Of a stretch of DNA of 64,000 nucleotides, positions 8,585 through 17,780 are shown in pieces (position 1 is the first letter of the stretch; each line of letters starts with the position of its first letter). This DNA comes from Corynebacterium maris DSM 45190. GTDB taxonomy: Bacteria; Actinomycetota; Actinomycetes; Mycobacteriales; Mycobacteriaceae. Both the position numbers and the translations under genes were made by a program. Where the stretch lies: contig NC_021915.1 of assembly GCF_000442645.1 (NCBI RefSeq), positions 2,604,001-2,668,000 of the forward strand, given 5' to 3'. The notes beneath the pieces were generated by a model. The model was not told the DNA's origin. It saw only the letters and a program-made list of their open reading frames with translations, and ran no database searches.

Positions 8585-10438
8585 TTAGGCGTTCTCCGCC
8601 AGGTAGTTGCGCTGGTTCACGCGTCGGGCGATCTTGCCCGAGGAGGAACGGGCGATCTCGTTCGGCGCCAGCACCCGGATCTCGTCCGGGGTGACCCCGT
8701 GGATGGAGCTGACGGCGGCGCGCACGGCCTCCACGGCCTCGGCGTCGCCGGTGGTCTCGGCGTCGTCGGCGCGCTCCAGCAGGACGACGAGCTTTTCGAC
8801 GTCGTCGCCCGGCACGGCGAAGGCCGCGACGGAGTCGGCGCGCACGTGCTCGCTCGCCTCCTGGACGGTGGCCTCGATGTCCTGCGGGTAGTGGTTGCGG
8901 CCGGCGATGATCACCAGGTCCTTCAGTCGGCCGGTGATGTAGAGCTGGCCGTCCACGATGACGCCCAGATCGCCCGTCGCCAACCACCCAGTATCCGGGG
9001 CGTCGGCCACGCGGGAGCCCTCCGCCAGGCGCTCGCCGAGCGTCTGGCCGAAGGTCTCGGCGGTCTCCTCCGGGCGGTCCAGGTAGCCGGCGGCGGTGTT
9101 GCCGCCGTTGGTCCAGATCTCGCCGACCAGGCCGTCGACGATCTCGTCCTTGGTCTCCGGGTCGACGATGGTCATCGCCTGCGGGCGCACGACCTGCCCG
9201 TTGGAGGCGAAGGACACGGCCTTCTCCGAGCCCTTCTCCACCTCCACGGCCTCGCCGTCGGCGAGCTTGTCGCGGTCGAAGTAGTTGATCAGCGGGCGCT
9301 CCTGCGTCTGCGGGGTGGACACCAGCAGGGAGGCCTCCGCCAGGCCGTAGGACGGGCGCAGGGCCGTCGGCTCCAGGCCGAAGGGGGTGAAGGCCTCGAC
9401 GAAGTTGTTGACGGCGGACTCGCTGACCGGCTCAGAACCGATGATGATGCCGTCGATGTTGTCGAAACGGGCGTCGGAGCCCTCCTCCGGCGTGCCGTAG
9501 CGCACGGCCATCTCCAGGGCGAAGTTCGGGACGACGGCGTAGGTGTGGATGTCGTCCTCACTACGGCGGGAGATTTGCTTGACCCAGCGGGACGGCTGCT
9601 GCACGAAGTCGCGCGGGTTCATCATCTCCATCGGCAGGCCGAGCAGGATGACGAAGACCGCCAGGATGATGCCCATGTCGTGGTGCAGGGGCAGCCAGGT
9701 CACCAGGCGCAGCGGCATCTTCAGCTGAACCGCGGTGAAGATCTGCAACACGTTGGTCAGGATCGACCGGTTGGTCAGCACCACGCCGGCCGGGGTGCGG
9801 GTCGAACCGGAGGTGTACTGCAGGAAAGCGGTCTGGTCGATCGGCATCGTGGTCGCCGAGGCCATCAGCTGCTGGCCCTGCAGGGTGGTCGACGGGTTGA
9901 CGTAGCTCTCCGCCAACGAATCCGGCAGCGAATCCACCGCCAGGATGCGGGGGCGCTCCCGCGACGGGGTGTCCGCGAAGTGCTCGCGCACGGCCCCGGC
10001 GGCGTGCTTGTTGGTCAGCACGACGGTCGGCGTGGAGTCCGCCAGCACCGCCTTGAGGTGCTCGCCGTGGCCCGGCTCGTTCGGGTCGTACAGCGGCACC
10101 GGCACCATGCCCGCGTAGAGGGCGCCGATGAAGGCGAAGAGGTACTCCGGGGAGTTGCCGGCGAGGATGGCCACGCGGTCGCCGATCTTGGCCACCTGCT
10201 GCAGCCGGGCCGCCACCGACTTGATGCGGGTGTTGATCTCGGTGCGGTTGTAATCGACCGCGACGCCCGCACGAGACTCGGAATAGTCCCAGAAGCGCAG
10301 GCAATGGCGTTCACCGCCGCCGGTCTGCAGGTCGCCCTGGTACATCAGCTCCGACAGGCCCGCCAGAGTCAGCTGCGGGGCCAGCTGAATTTCGCCCTTC
10401 TCGTTGAAGAACTGGGCGATTGCCTTCTCAAGATCCAT
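8585..10438 (-). CDS. fadD32: Long-chain fatty acid-AMP ligase FadD32
   Basis: A 617-residue adenylate-forming enzyme of the fatty acyl-AMP ligase type. The ATP/AMP P-loop TSGSTRTPAGV lies near residues 200-212, the YGLAEA segment near 370, the hinge and core motif with GDLG and GRLKDLVIIAGRN around 510-545, and the catalytic C-terminal Lys in SSSGKIARR near 602. It activates the meromycolic (or fatty) acid as acyl-AMP and loads it on the N-terminal ACP of Pks13. It lies directly upstream of pks13 and downstream of the cutinase-like gene, as in all mycolate producers. Confidence 0.96.
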   Translation of the reverse strand: MDLEKAIAQFFNEKGEIQLAPQLTLAGLSELMYQGDLQTGGGERHCLRFWDYSESRAGVAVDYNRTEINTRIKSVAARLQQVAKIGDRVAILAGNSPEYLFAFIGALYAGMVPVPLYDPNEPGHGEHLKAVLADSTPTVVLTNKHAAGAVREHFADTPSRERPRILAVDSLPDSLAESYVNPSTTLQGQQLMASATTMPIDQTAFLQYTSGSTRTPAGVVLTNRSILTNVLQIFTAVQLKMPLRLVTWLPLHHDMGIILAVFVILLGLPMEMMNPRDFVQQPSRWVKQISRRSEDDIHTYAVVPNFALEMAVRYGTPEEGSDARFDNIDGIIIGSEPVSESAVNNFVEAFTPFGLEPTALRPSYGLAEASLLVSTPQTQERPLINYFDRDKLADGEAVEVEKGSEKAVSFASNGQVVRPQAMTIVDPETKDEIVDGLVGEIWTNGGNTAAGYLDRPEETAETFGQTLGERLAEGSRVADAPDTGWLATGDLGVIVDGQLYITGRLKDLVIIAGRNHYPQDIEATVQEASEHVRADSVAAFAVPGDDVEKLVVLLERADDAETTGDAEAVEAVRAAVSSIHGVTPDEIRVLAPNEIARSSSGKIARRVNQRNYLAENA

Positions 10439-10538
10439 GTGCGTCTCCGTCTGTCCTGATGATGCGGTGAACTCGAACGTTCACCCGGGTCTGCGCCGTC
10501 CGTGTCTCCGGCGGGCGCAGTGAGGAATTTTCACGGCC

Positions 10539-10593
10539 AACCTAACAGGTTCGCCTTCTGTATCAGTTAGTCTGGCAAACATTTCGCAATGTT
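10539..10593 (-). promoter_or_regulatory. fadD32 upstream control region with two inverted repeats
   Basis: The 199-nt spacer before fadD32 contains a perfect repeat AACATT-4nt-AATGTT (10578-10593) and a second AACCT-AAC-AGGTT (10539-10551). They frame TANNNT-like hexamers on the minus strand (for example TAGGTT). They look like an operator pair at a promoter of the mycolate genes, but the regulator cannot be named; the GTAACATT flank is only loosely like an MtrA site. Confidence 0.4.
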
Positions 10594-10637
10594 ACACATT
10601 CAGGGGTCGCTGCCGGGGCGTTTTCCCTCCTCACCGG

Positions 10638-11579
10638 TCATTGATTGATCAGCCCGTGCGACCAGTCGACGATCCACTCCGGCGTCGTCGTGCCCGGAAT
10701 GACGTTCGGGTTGGAAGCGTACTGGGCGTGCACGCCGTCCGCGGCCGCCAAATCCAACGCGCGGCCGAGCGCATTGGAAATGTCCTGCGGGGCGTCGCAG
10801 ATCGAGTCGTTGGGCGCGCAGAATTGCATGGTGCGGTCGGCGAGTTCACCGAAACCATGCGGCCGGGTCCCGCGCATCGTGGCGCCCGGCACCACCACCT
10901 GGACCAGGTTGCTGACCGTCTCCAACGCGATTTCCGCGCCGATGCCCGACAGCGGGTTGCCGGGATTGACCCCCACGCCGTTTTCCCGGCGGCCGTCCGC
11001 GACCAGGGCGACACCCCTGATCTTGTCGGCCGGCACGGGCCCGAGCCCGGCGCCGATCTGATCGGCGACGTCGCCGACGATGACCGCGCCCTGCGAGAAC
11101 CCGGCCAGAATGAAGTCCGTCCCCGGGCACTCCTCGTTCATGTAGCCTAATTCCCCGTTGAGGCGGGACGTGCCCTCCGAACGGGACTCGTCGTAGGACA
11201 TCTCGTGCTCGGCGTTGATGTTCTTGAACTGCGCCGTGTACGGCAACGTCCACACCTTCACGTCGTCGGGCTCATACGTATCCCGCAGCGGCTGCGTGAT
11301 CGACAGCATGAACGAGTAGGGGTTCGCCTGCGGGTTCATGGGATCGTCGTCCGGGGCGGACTCCCAGGTGCCCGGGGCCGAAATGAACTCGACCCGGGGG
11401 CACCACGCCGGCTGCTCCGGTTCCGCGGGCGGCTCGTCATCCGGGGACGCCTCGTCGGTGAGCCCGGGAACGTCCGGCAGCGCACCGTCCTCGGTCGTCT
11501 GCAGCCAGGTCATGGCGCCGCCGACGATGAGCACGAGCACAGCGAGGACGGCGAGGATCGTGAGCACTTTTCTTCGCAT
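10638..11579 (-). CDS. Cutinase-family envelope lipase/thioesterase (Rv3802c-type)
   Basis: A 313-residue protein with an N-terminal membrane anchor or signal (residues 5-26), an acidic Pro-rich linker (30-57) and a cutinase-like alpha/beta-hydrolase domain. The nucleophile is Ser162 in GFSQGA. Cysteines at 60, 151 and two near 255-262 (CAPNDSICD) fit the two cutinase disulfides, and the Asp/His pair lies in the last third (DxxC and the His of DGVHAQYAS). By position and fold it matches mycobacterial Rv3802c, a phospholipase/thioesterase next to fadD32 that affects envelope lipids. AAGGA lies 5 nt before the ATG. Exported; natural substrate uncertain. Confidence 0.85.
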   Translation of the reverse strand: MRRKVLTILAVLAVLVLIVGGAMTWLQTTEDGALPDVPGLTDEASPDDEPPAEPEQPAWCPRVEFISAPGTWESAPDDDPMNPQANPYSFMLSITQPLRDTYEPDDVKVWTLPYTAQFKNINAEHEMSYDESRSEGTSRLNGELGYMNEECPGTDFILAGFSQGAVIVGDVADQIGAGLGPVPADKIRGVALVADGRRENGVGVNPGNPLSGIGAEIALETVSNLVQVVVPGATMRGTRPHGFGELADRTMQFCAPNDSICDAPQDISNALGRALDLAAADGVHAQYASNPNVIPGTTTPEWIVDWSHGLINQ

Positions 11580-11638
11580 TGTTCCTTAACGCAGTTCTTC
11601 AGGCCTGGGGCATGCCCACGCGCACCGCTGCCCGGCCA

Positions 11639-12190
11639 TCAGGGGCAGTAGGTGGCGCGCGCCGACTCCTCGATGAGCTCGGTGAGCTGGCCGTGGTCCA
11701 GCTCGGTGCGGCCCTGCTCGATGAGCTGGCCCGCGACGGCGCTCGCCGTGACGTTCGTGCCCCCTTCAGAGGCGCACACGGTGGTCGCCGTACCCAGCAG
11801 GGAGGGCTCCACGCCCGCGACGTCGACGTCGGCGTCAGTGAGCGTGGCCAGATACTCCTCGTCCTCTGGGGACGTGGGCACCTCTGTCTCGGGGATCTCG
11901 GAGATCTCCCGGGCGCCCTGGTCCTCCGGGGGCGGCGGCGCGGCGACACCCGCACCGCCTTGCCCGTCAGGACGTTCCTGGGTGGTGGTTTCCTCGGCGT
12001 CCTCCGACTCCGTGGGGTCGGCGGCGCCGGTGGTCTCGGTGCCGGAACGTTCCAGCGGGGCCACCGTCGTCTCAGACTCGACGTCGTCGCTGGTCACCGT
12101 GCTTCCGCCGCAGCCGACGAGCAACGCCGCCGACGCGCCGAAGGCGGCGGCGACCAGGCCGATCCGGGAAAAGTGGCTTTTCATGGTCAT
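11639..12190 (-). CDS. Secreted lipoprotein of unknown function
   Basis: A probable lipoprotein of 183 residues. A hydrophobic signal is followed by a lipobox ending in LVGC (Cys about residue 27), then a Ser/Thr/Glu-rich low-complexity linker (about 30-100) and a small alpha-helical domain ending in Cys-Pro. Another Cys lies in the domain, so a disulfide is possible. A GTG at 12202 is open but the GGTGAGG ribosome-binding site is 6 nt before the ATG at 12190; ATG 12184 is another option. It sits between cop1 and the cutinase-like gene, in the position of a conserved corynebacterial secreted protein. No catalytic motif is seen. Confidence 0.75.
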   Translation of the reverse strand: MTMKSHFSRIGLVAAAFGASAALLVGCGGSTVTSDDVESETTVAPLERSGTETTGAADPTESEDAEETTTQERPDGQGGAGVAAPPPPEDQGAREISEIPETEVPTSPEDEEYLATLTDADVDVAGVEPSLLGTATTVCASEGGTNVTASAVAGQLIEQGRTELDHGQLTELIEESARATYCP

Positions 12191-12202
12191 AGAATGCCTC
12201 AC

Positions 12203-14170
12203 CTAGCTCAGGTTTACCTCGACGTCACCATTGGTCTCGCTGTCAGTTTCTCCTTCGCCCCCTTCGGTGCGGATCTGGCCGTTGACCTGACTGATCGTGC
12301 CGTTCTGGAAGTCGATGGTCTGGCCGCCGGCCGAAATGTCGGTCTGGTCCGTCGTCGGCCAGCCGTACGGCCCCTGCTCCCAGTCCTCCTCGCCCCAGGC
12401 GTCGAAGATGGCGCCGTAGTAGATCACGTGCGCGCCCGTCTGAGGCGACCAGTAGATGTTGCCGTTCTCGAACTCCTGGAACGCGCCACCACTGACGGCG
12501 ATTTCCTCAGAGGTCGGGAAGCCCAGCGCAGAGTCCGCGGTGCCCGTCTCGCCGTACTTGTCGGCGATGGCGCCGTGGACGATGTGGTGGGTGTCGCCGT
12601 TCGGGTTACGCGTCAGGTAACCGCCCTGGAACTCCTGGACCAGGCCGTCGTTGATCGCGGTGGCCTCGCCGACCGGGTAGCCCAGGTCGCCAGTCTCCCA
12701 GCCGTTGGTTTCCCAGTGGTCGACCATGTCCTCCGGGATGGCGTGGGCGCCGGTGCCCGGGGTCCAGTAGATGGAGCCGTTTTCGAAGTGGACGTAACGG
12801 CCGACGCCGTCCGGGGTGGTTTGCTCACCGGTGGTCGGGAAGCCGAGCCAGCTGGCCGGGCCGCCCAGTTCGGCGTACTTCGCGTCGATCAGACCGAAGA
12901 GGGCGTGGGCGCCGGTGTCCTCCGAGAAGTACGCCGTGCCGGAGCGGAAGTCCTGGGCTTCACCGTCCGCCACCGGGTAAGCGTCGTTGACGCAGGATCC
13001 GATGTCGGTCTGTTGGGTGGCTTCGGCGATCGGGCCGACGACGTCGCAGTCCGCTCCCCGGTCCTCCTCCGGGATGGCCAGGGCATCGGCGATGTACGGC
13101 CACGCCTCATTCAGCTCGAACTGCCAGTAGTCCCACGAGTGGATACCGGAGGGACGGAACTTGGTGATGACCGGGACTCCGGCTTCCTGGGCGTAGTCGA
13201 CGAAGGTCTGCGACGTCAGGCGCGAGAGCACCTCGAGGCCGATGCCGGCGGCGTTTGGGTTCGGGTTCGGGTCCTGGCCTGATCCGGAAGAGACGTACAC
13301 GGTCTTGCCCTCGAGCGCCCCGACGCCCAGCTTCGGGTCGTTGTCGATCCACCGCTGCGAACCGAGCGGGCCCCACATCTTGGTGGCGTCGAAGCGTCCG
13401 GCGTCCATCTGCGCCGCCGCAATCGCCTGAGGCATGCCCACGGACGTGGTGTCCAGGTAGCCGGAGAAGGATCCGACGAAGTCGAAGAGCTGCGGGTTAC
13501 GCTGCGCCAGGTTCATCGCGGCGGTGCCGCCCATGGACAGGCCCACCACGGCGCGGTTCTGGTTGGAGCGGAACTCGTTGTCCAGGATCGGGACGAGCTC
13601 GTCGCGCAGGAAGCTCTCCCACTTATAGTGCACGCCGTTGTCCGGCTCATTCCAGTCGGAGTAGAAGGAGGACTGGCCGCCGATCGGGAGGATGACGTTG
13701 ACGTTCTTGTCGGCGTACTGCTGGATGATGTTGGTCTCGATGGTCCAGCCGCTCTCGTCCTCGCGCGCACGCAGGCCGTCCAGCGCCCACACTTCGGGGA
13801 AGGTGCGCTCCGGGTTGGCGTGCCAGTCGCGGGCCAGCAGCATCTCCACCTGCATCAGGCCATCGGAATCCGCGTGGGAACCTTCCGGCATGACGGCGGA
13901 CTGGATCCACAGCTCGACGTGGCGGGGGCTCTTCCACACCACGCGGTCCACCTCGACGCCCGCCGGGAGGCCGTCGACCTCCGGGTACGTGGTGTCGATC
14001 TCAGAGCGCGCCGGGGGGTTGCCCGGGGCGATGCCATCGGTCAGGGAGCTTTGGGCGCCAGCGACGGGCAGGGCGCCAAAGCCGAGCACCAGGGCGGTCG
14101 GGGCGGCGACGGCCGCTAGGGTGCGGCGCTTGAGCCTGCCGAAGGGGGAAGAAGATGCGGTGTCGCGCAT
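12203..14170 (-). CDS. cop1: Trehalose mycolyltransferase Cop1/PS1 with LGFP repeats
   Basis: A 655-residue secreted antigen-85-type enzyme. The signal peptide (1-39, ending VAGA) is preceded by basic residues. An esterase D-like domain (about 60-370) carries nucleophile Ser212 in GLSMGG and catalytic His344 in SGIHSW. A long C-terminal array of about five LGFP-type repeats (about 395-630; LGFPTTGE, LGYPVGEA, LGFPTSEE, YGWPTTDQ) is typical of PS1 and thought to bind the cell wall. It transfers mycolates from trehalose monomycolate to arabinogalactan or trehalose. It is the larger of two tandem mycolyltransferases here. A GAGGA site lies about 9 nt before the ATG. Confidence 0.95.
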   Translation of the reverse strand: MRDTASSSPFGRLKRRTLAAVAAPTALVLGFGALPVAGAQSSLTDGIAPGNPPARSEIDTTYPEVDGLPAGVEVDRVVWKSPRHVELWIQSAVMPEGSHADSDGLMQVEMLLARDWHANPERTFPEVWALDGLRAREDESGWTIETNIIQQYADKNVNVILPIGGQSSFYSDWNEPDNGVHYKWESFLRDELVPILDNEFRSNQNRAVVGLSMGGTAAMNLAQRNPQLFDFVGSFSGYLDTTSVGMPQAIAAAQMDAGRFDATKMWGPLGSQRWIDNDPKLGVGALEGKTVYVSSGSGQDPNPNPNAAGIGLEVLSRLTSQTFVDYAQEAGVPVITKFRPSGIHSWDYWQFELNEAWPYIADALAIPEEDRGADCDVVGPIAEATQQTDIGSCVNDAYPVADGEAQDFRSGTAYFSEDTGAHALFGLIDAKYAELGGPASWLGFPTTGEQTTPDGVGRYVHFENGSIYWTPGTGAHAIPEDMVDHWETNGWETGDLGYPVGEATAINDGLVQEFQGGYLTRNPNGDTHHIVHGAIADKYGETGTADSALGFPTSEEIAVSGGAFQEFENGNIYWSPQTGAHVIYYGAIFDAWGEEDWEQGPYGWPTTDQTDISAGGQTIDFQNGTISQVNGQIRTEGGEGETDSETNGDVEVNLS

Positions 14171-14545
14171 GTAAACAGTCCTCTTACGTTGTCAGGGAGT
14201 AGCACGGTGGACGGGCAGCCGAAATAAGCCCCGTGGGTCCTCGCGGCCTCCCCCGACCCCGAGAGTTCCCCTCTCCCGGGATGGCGGATGCGACGGCTCG
14301 CCACCGGATGAATTGTTATGCAGTTGGGGTGTCTGCCGCCAGGGACTGCGCCGTGCTCGGAGGTGTCGCCCCGAAGACGTGCCGTCCTGGCAGATCCACA
14401 CCAAGTTTAAGTACAACTTGAGACTTTAGCTGGAGACACTCGGCGGGGCCAGAGAAAAAGTTGGGAAAACTGGGACTGCCCCCATCCGGGCCCATCCCGC
14501 GCGCCACAGACCGTACGCGCAGGGCTGTGCCCGCGGAAACGAGAA
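14171..14545. other. 375-nt non-coding spacer between cmytB terminator and cop1
   Basis: No convincing gene is present: the open frames here are short, overlap each other and lack ribosome-binding sites. On the minus strand the sequence holds a possible -10 (TAACAAT near 14312-14320) for cop1 and, farther upstream, a perfect inverted repeat CAAGTT-7nt-AACTTG at 14402-14420 that may be an operator. The spacer therefore most likely carries the separate cop1 promoter. Confidence 0.45.
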
Positions 14546-14577
14546 GGCGCCCGTTTCCTGATGAGGAAACGGGCGCC
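14546..14577 (-). terminator. Terminator after cmytB
   Basis: A perfect 14-bp stem (GGCGCCCGTTTCCT with its complement) with a 4-nt loop lies 18 nt after the cmytB stop and is followed on the minus strand by TTCTCGTTTC. It separates the cmytB transcript from cop1. Confidence 0.8.
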
Positions 14578-14595
14578 GAATCGGGGTGAGATCAG

Positions 14596-15618
14596 TTACC
14601 AGCGGTGAGCGTTCATGACGTCGAGGACCAGCGGCCTGGTCTTCTCCATCTGATGGCCGAACTGGTTCCAGTTGTGCATGCCCGTCGCCGGGTAATCTTC
14701 CCGGATGCCGATGCCGGTCGTATTCGCCTTGGCGGCCCAAATCTTGGTGCTCACATTCGCCAGGGACTCCAGCGCCGCGCCGGAGAGCTGGTGGTTCCAC
14801 GCGATATTGGCGTCGGCCGGGGATGGGATACCCGAAGCCGCGGAGACGTAGACGTCGGAGCCACGCAGCCCGTCCATGTTCAGGAACGGGTCGTTCTCGA
14901 AACGGCGGGGGCTGACCAGGGAGCCGTACATGGCGTTGAGGTTGAAGCCGCCGGCGTCCAGCAATGCCACGCGCAGGGCCGTCTGGGCGCCCGGGAGCGT
15001 GGTGGTCGGGTACCCGGAGAACGACAGCACCTGACGGAACTGGTCCGGGTGCTTGGCGGCCAGATTCAGCGCGGCGGTGCCGCCCATCGACAGACCCGAG
15101 ATGGCGTTGTTGTTGCGGGCCACGCCGAAGTGGCGCTCCAGGTAAGCGGGCAGTTCCTGGGTGAGGAAGGTCTCCCACTGGTAGTTGACCGGGTTCTCCA
15201 GGTCATAGGTGGCCGGGCCGTCCCAGTCCGCGTAGAAGGAGCCCTTGCCGCCGACCGGCATCACCAAGGTGATGTTGTCGCCCTGAAAGGTCTGGGCGGC
15301 GTTCGTGTCCACGAGCCAGGCGTTGGAGTGCTCTGTGGCGCGCAGGCCGTCGAGCATGTAGTACGCGGCGTTTCCGCCCTGGGTGGCGGCGACGATCTGC
15401 ACCGGGATATCACGTCCGTTGGCTTCTGACCAGACGTTGCAACGCTGGACCCACCACCCATGAGCGTCCCATACACATCCCGCGCTCTCGCGCAGTACGC
15501 CACGGGATGCGTGCGCGGTGCCGGTTCCGGCGGCGACCAAAGACGTGCCGAGCAGCATGGCCACGACGAAGGCCAGGACCGCGCGGCGGATACGATGGAG
15601 TCCAGCGAGTGCGGACAT
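14596..15618 (-). CDS. cmytB: Trehalose mycolyltransferase B (antigen 85-type)
   Basis: A 340-residue secreted mycolyltransferase without LGFP repeats. The signal peptide spans residues 1-38 (AHA cleavage site). The alpha/beta-hydrolase domain carries nucleophile Ser177 in GLSMGG and a C-terminal His in TGMHNW; an early Cys pair (48, 60) may form a disulfide. It shares the PVGG-SFYADW block with Cop1, so the two are tandem paralogues. It transfers mycolyl groups among trehalose monomycolate, dimycolate and arabinogalactan in the periplasm. GAGGAG lies 5 nt before the ATG. It is followed by its own terminator and preceded by aftB. Confidence 0.94.
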   Translation of the reverse strand: MSALAGLHRIRRAVLAFVVAMLLGTSLVAAGTGTAHASRGVLRESAGCVWDAHGWWVQRCNVWSEANGRDIPVQIVAATQGGNAAYYMLDGLRATEHSNAWLVDTNAAQTFQGDNITLVMPVGGKGSFYADWDGPATYDLENPVNYQWETFLTQELPAYLERHFGVARNNNAISGLSMGGTAALNLAAKHPDQFRQVLSFSGYPTTTLPGAQTALRVALLDAGGFNLNAMYGSLVSPRRFENDPFLNMDGLRGSDVYVSAASGIPSPADANIAWNHQLSGAALESLANVSTKIWAAKANTTGIGIREDYPATGMHNWNQFGHQMEKTRPLVLDVMNAHRW

Positions 15619-15745
15619 GCTTTCTCCTCGTTGTGGGTTGTGAGGTCATCTACGGTTTTATCGTCGGCGCAAGCACCGGCGTTAACACGGGATGGTAAAA
15701 ATCGTTACTTTACCGTGATCTGCTTTTGAAGCATAGACCACGAAG

Positions 15746-17770
15746 CTACTCCGTCTTAATTGTCGCGGGCCATGCGATCTCCACATCGGGGGGCTGGACT
15801 ACCGCGTTCACGTCCGCCGCGGGGCGGCCGGCGTCTGTGTCCCGGACGTAATCCTCAATCGCAGTGACCGTGCTTTCCTCAAGGTGATCACGGGGATCCA
15901 AGGAGAATTCCAGGGTTCGCCCAGTGGTCAATGCGAAGCCGATGTTATCGAAGAAGCGCCCCGCCGTCAGGGGGGCCCGATAAGATTCAAAAAGCTCCAC
16001 GAATTCAGGGGTATGGAGCGCAGCACGCGCCAACAACGCCTCTTCCCGGTCGTACCAGGCGGGCACCTCGTCCAGATCCGCGTCGGTGTCCGCGATCTGC
16101 CACTCATAGGGCAACCACTTGTCGTGGCCGACCCGCCCGTCCGGATCGCGGGGCTGGCGGGCTCCCACCGGGCTGGAGAGCCCCACGGTGTCCAGCACGC
16201 GCATGTCCAGCGGCGCATGCATCCCCGTCATCCCTAAGTTGATCAGATACATCGTCGGGGGCAGCGCGCGCAGGTTCGTGTCCTGCTCCTGACGTGGCTG
16301 CGTGAACCAGGAGTAGGTCTCCGGGTCGCTGCTCACGATGATCGGCACCATCATCGCGCCGTTGCGCGACATGATCTCGTCGACGGAGTCGTCGAAGTCG
16401 CCGAGGACCTTCGCCTGCAGGAAGTCGTCCGCCGTCCGCGGCGGATCGCCGGGCTCCCGGCGGGTGGCGTTCGTCCAAAACTCCCGCTCGTCGACGACGC
16501 CCAGCTCCCCTTCCTCATACTCCTGCCAATCCACCTCATGGCCGCGGTCGACGGTGGCCACGGTCCACCACAGCAGCACGAAGAAACCCAACCCCAGCGC
16601 CGCCACCGGCGCCCACCGGGCCAGACCGGAATCCCGGCGGGAAAGATCCACGACGGGCACCACCATGAGCGGCAGCAGCAGCGCGAACAACGGCAGCAGG
16701 AGCATGCGTCCGTGCATGAAGTCGCCGCCGACCCGGATCACGTACAAAATGTGCAGCCCGGCGGCCGCGAGAATGAGCGCGATGACGCCGGTCCGGGAAC
16801 GCACGCGCATCCGACCGGCCCGCGCCTCCCCCGCGGAGGAGGTGACGGCAGAATCGGCGGGGCGGGCGGAGACCCGCCAGAGCAGCGCCGCCGCCATGCC
16901 CACCAGCACCGCCAGGGCCAAGAACAGCGTGTACGGGTCAGTGAGGTCCCGGACGTATCCCCAGCCTTCGCCCCACATGGAGTCGCTCGCCGATTTCGCC
17001 ACGGCGGTGTGCGGGGTCAGCAGCCCGTAGTAGCCCATCCGGAAAATCTGGTACCCCAGCGGGACGGGCAGGGCGACGGCGAGAATCCCCGCCGCGGTCT
17101 TCCAGGAGCGGGCCGCGACCAGCAGCAGGATACCCACCAGTCCGCCGTACAGGGCCAATTCGGGACGCACGAGCCAGGACAGCCCGCACCAGAACGCGAG
17201 CAGGTACACCGCCCAATCCACCCCCGGGGCGCGGTGGCGACCCGCCGGCCGGGCGCCCTCGGCCCAGCGGACGAGCAGCGCCCACAGCACCGCCAGGTAC
17301 AGCAGGGACAGGCCCCACTCCAGACCGGAGGTGGCGAAGTCGCGGGCCGGGGGCAGCGCCAGATACACCAGCCCGCCGGCGGGGACGAAGATCAGCAGAC
17401 CGCCCCGCGCACCCCAGAGGCGGGCGGTGGCCAGCGCGGCGATGAGCAGAGCCGCCGTGGTGCAGAGCAGGGCCGCCCACATCGCGATGGTTTCCAGGCG
17501 GGCGTCCGTCAGCAGGCCGCCTAAGTAAATGACGTACTGCCAGAGCGTGGAGGTGTTGGTTTCGACGCGTTCACCGGCGTTGAACACCGGCCCGTTGCCG
17601 GCCAGCAGGTTCCGTACCGTACGCAGCACGATCAGTCCGTCGTCGCTGATCCACCGACGTTGCCAACCGCCGACGAAGGCGAAGACCGCCAGGACTGACG
17701 CGGAAAGGACCGCCGTCACCACGGTCAGCCGTGGGGCGGCGGTCCTGCGAGACGTGAGCGCAGTGGCCAT
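15746..17770 (-). CDS. aftB: Terminal beta-(1->2)-arabinofuranosyltransferase AftB
   Basis: A 674-residue GT-C-type membrane glycosyltransferase. About nine to ten hydrophobic segments fill residues 15-420, followed by a soluble periplasmic C-terminal domain (about 425-674). The first extracytoplasmic loop after TM1 holds the acidic pair ISDDG expected of decaprenol-phosphate-arabinose-dependent enzymes. It adds the terminal beta-linked arabinofuranose residues of arabinan, the sites that the mycolyltransferases next door esterify. The order ubiA-aftB is that of Rv3806c-Rv3805c. It starts 10 nt after the ubiA stop, in one operon. Confidence 0.93.
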   Translation of the reverse strand: MATALTSRRTAAPRLTVVTAVLSASVLAVFAFVGGWQRRWISDDGLIVLRTVRNLLAGNGPVFNAGERVETNTSTLWQYVIYLGGLLTDARLETIAMWAALLCTTAALLIAALATARLWGARGGLLIFVPAGGLVYLALPPARDFATSGLEWGLSLLYLAVLWALLVRWAEGARPAGRHRAPGVDWAVYLLAFWCGLSWLVRPELALYGGLVGILLLVAARSWKTAAGILAVALPVPLGYQIFRMGYYGLLTPHTAVAKSASDSMWGEGWGYVRDLTDPYTLFLALAVLVGMAAALLWRVSARPADSAVTSSAGEARAGRMRVRSRTGVIALILAAAGLHILYVIRVGGDFMHGRMLLLPLFALLLPLMVVPVVDLSRRDSGLARWAPVAALGLGFFVLLWWTVATVDRGHEVDWQEYEEGELGVVDEREFWTNATRREPGDPPRTADDFLQAKVLGDFDDSVDEIMSRNGAMMVPIIVSSDPETYSWFTQPRQEQDTNLRALPPTMYLINLGMTGMHAPLDMRVLDTVGLSSPVGARQPRDPDGRVGHDKWLPYEWQIADTDADLDEVPAWYDREEALLARAALHTPEFVELFESYRAPLTAGRFFDNIGFALTTGRTLEFSLDPRDHLEESTVTAIEDYVRDTDAGRPAADVNAVVQPPDVEIAWPATIKTE

Positions 17771-17780
17771 GTGTTCCAGA

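Noticed and set aside
14192..14507. Several short overlapping frames between cmytB and cop1
   Set aside because: No ribosome-binding sites, no domains, mutually overlapping on both strands.
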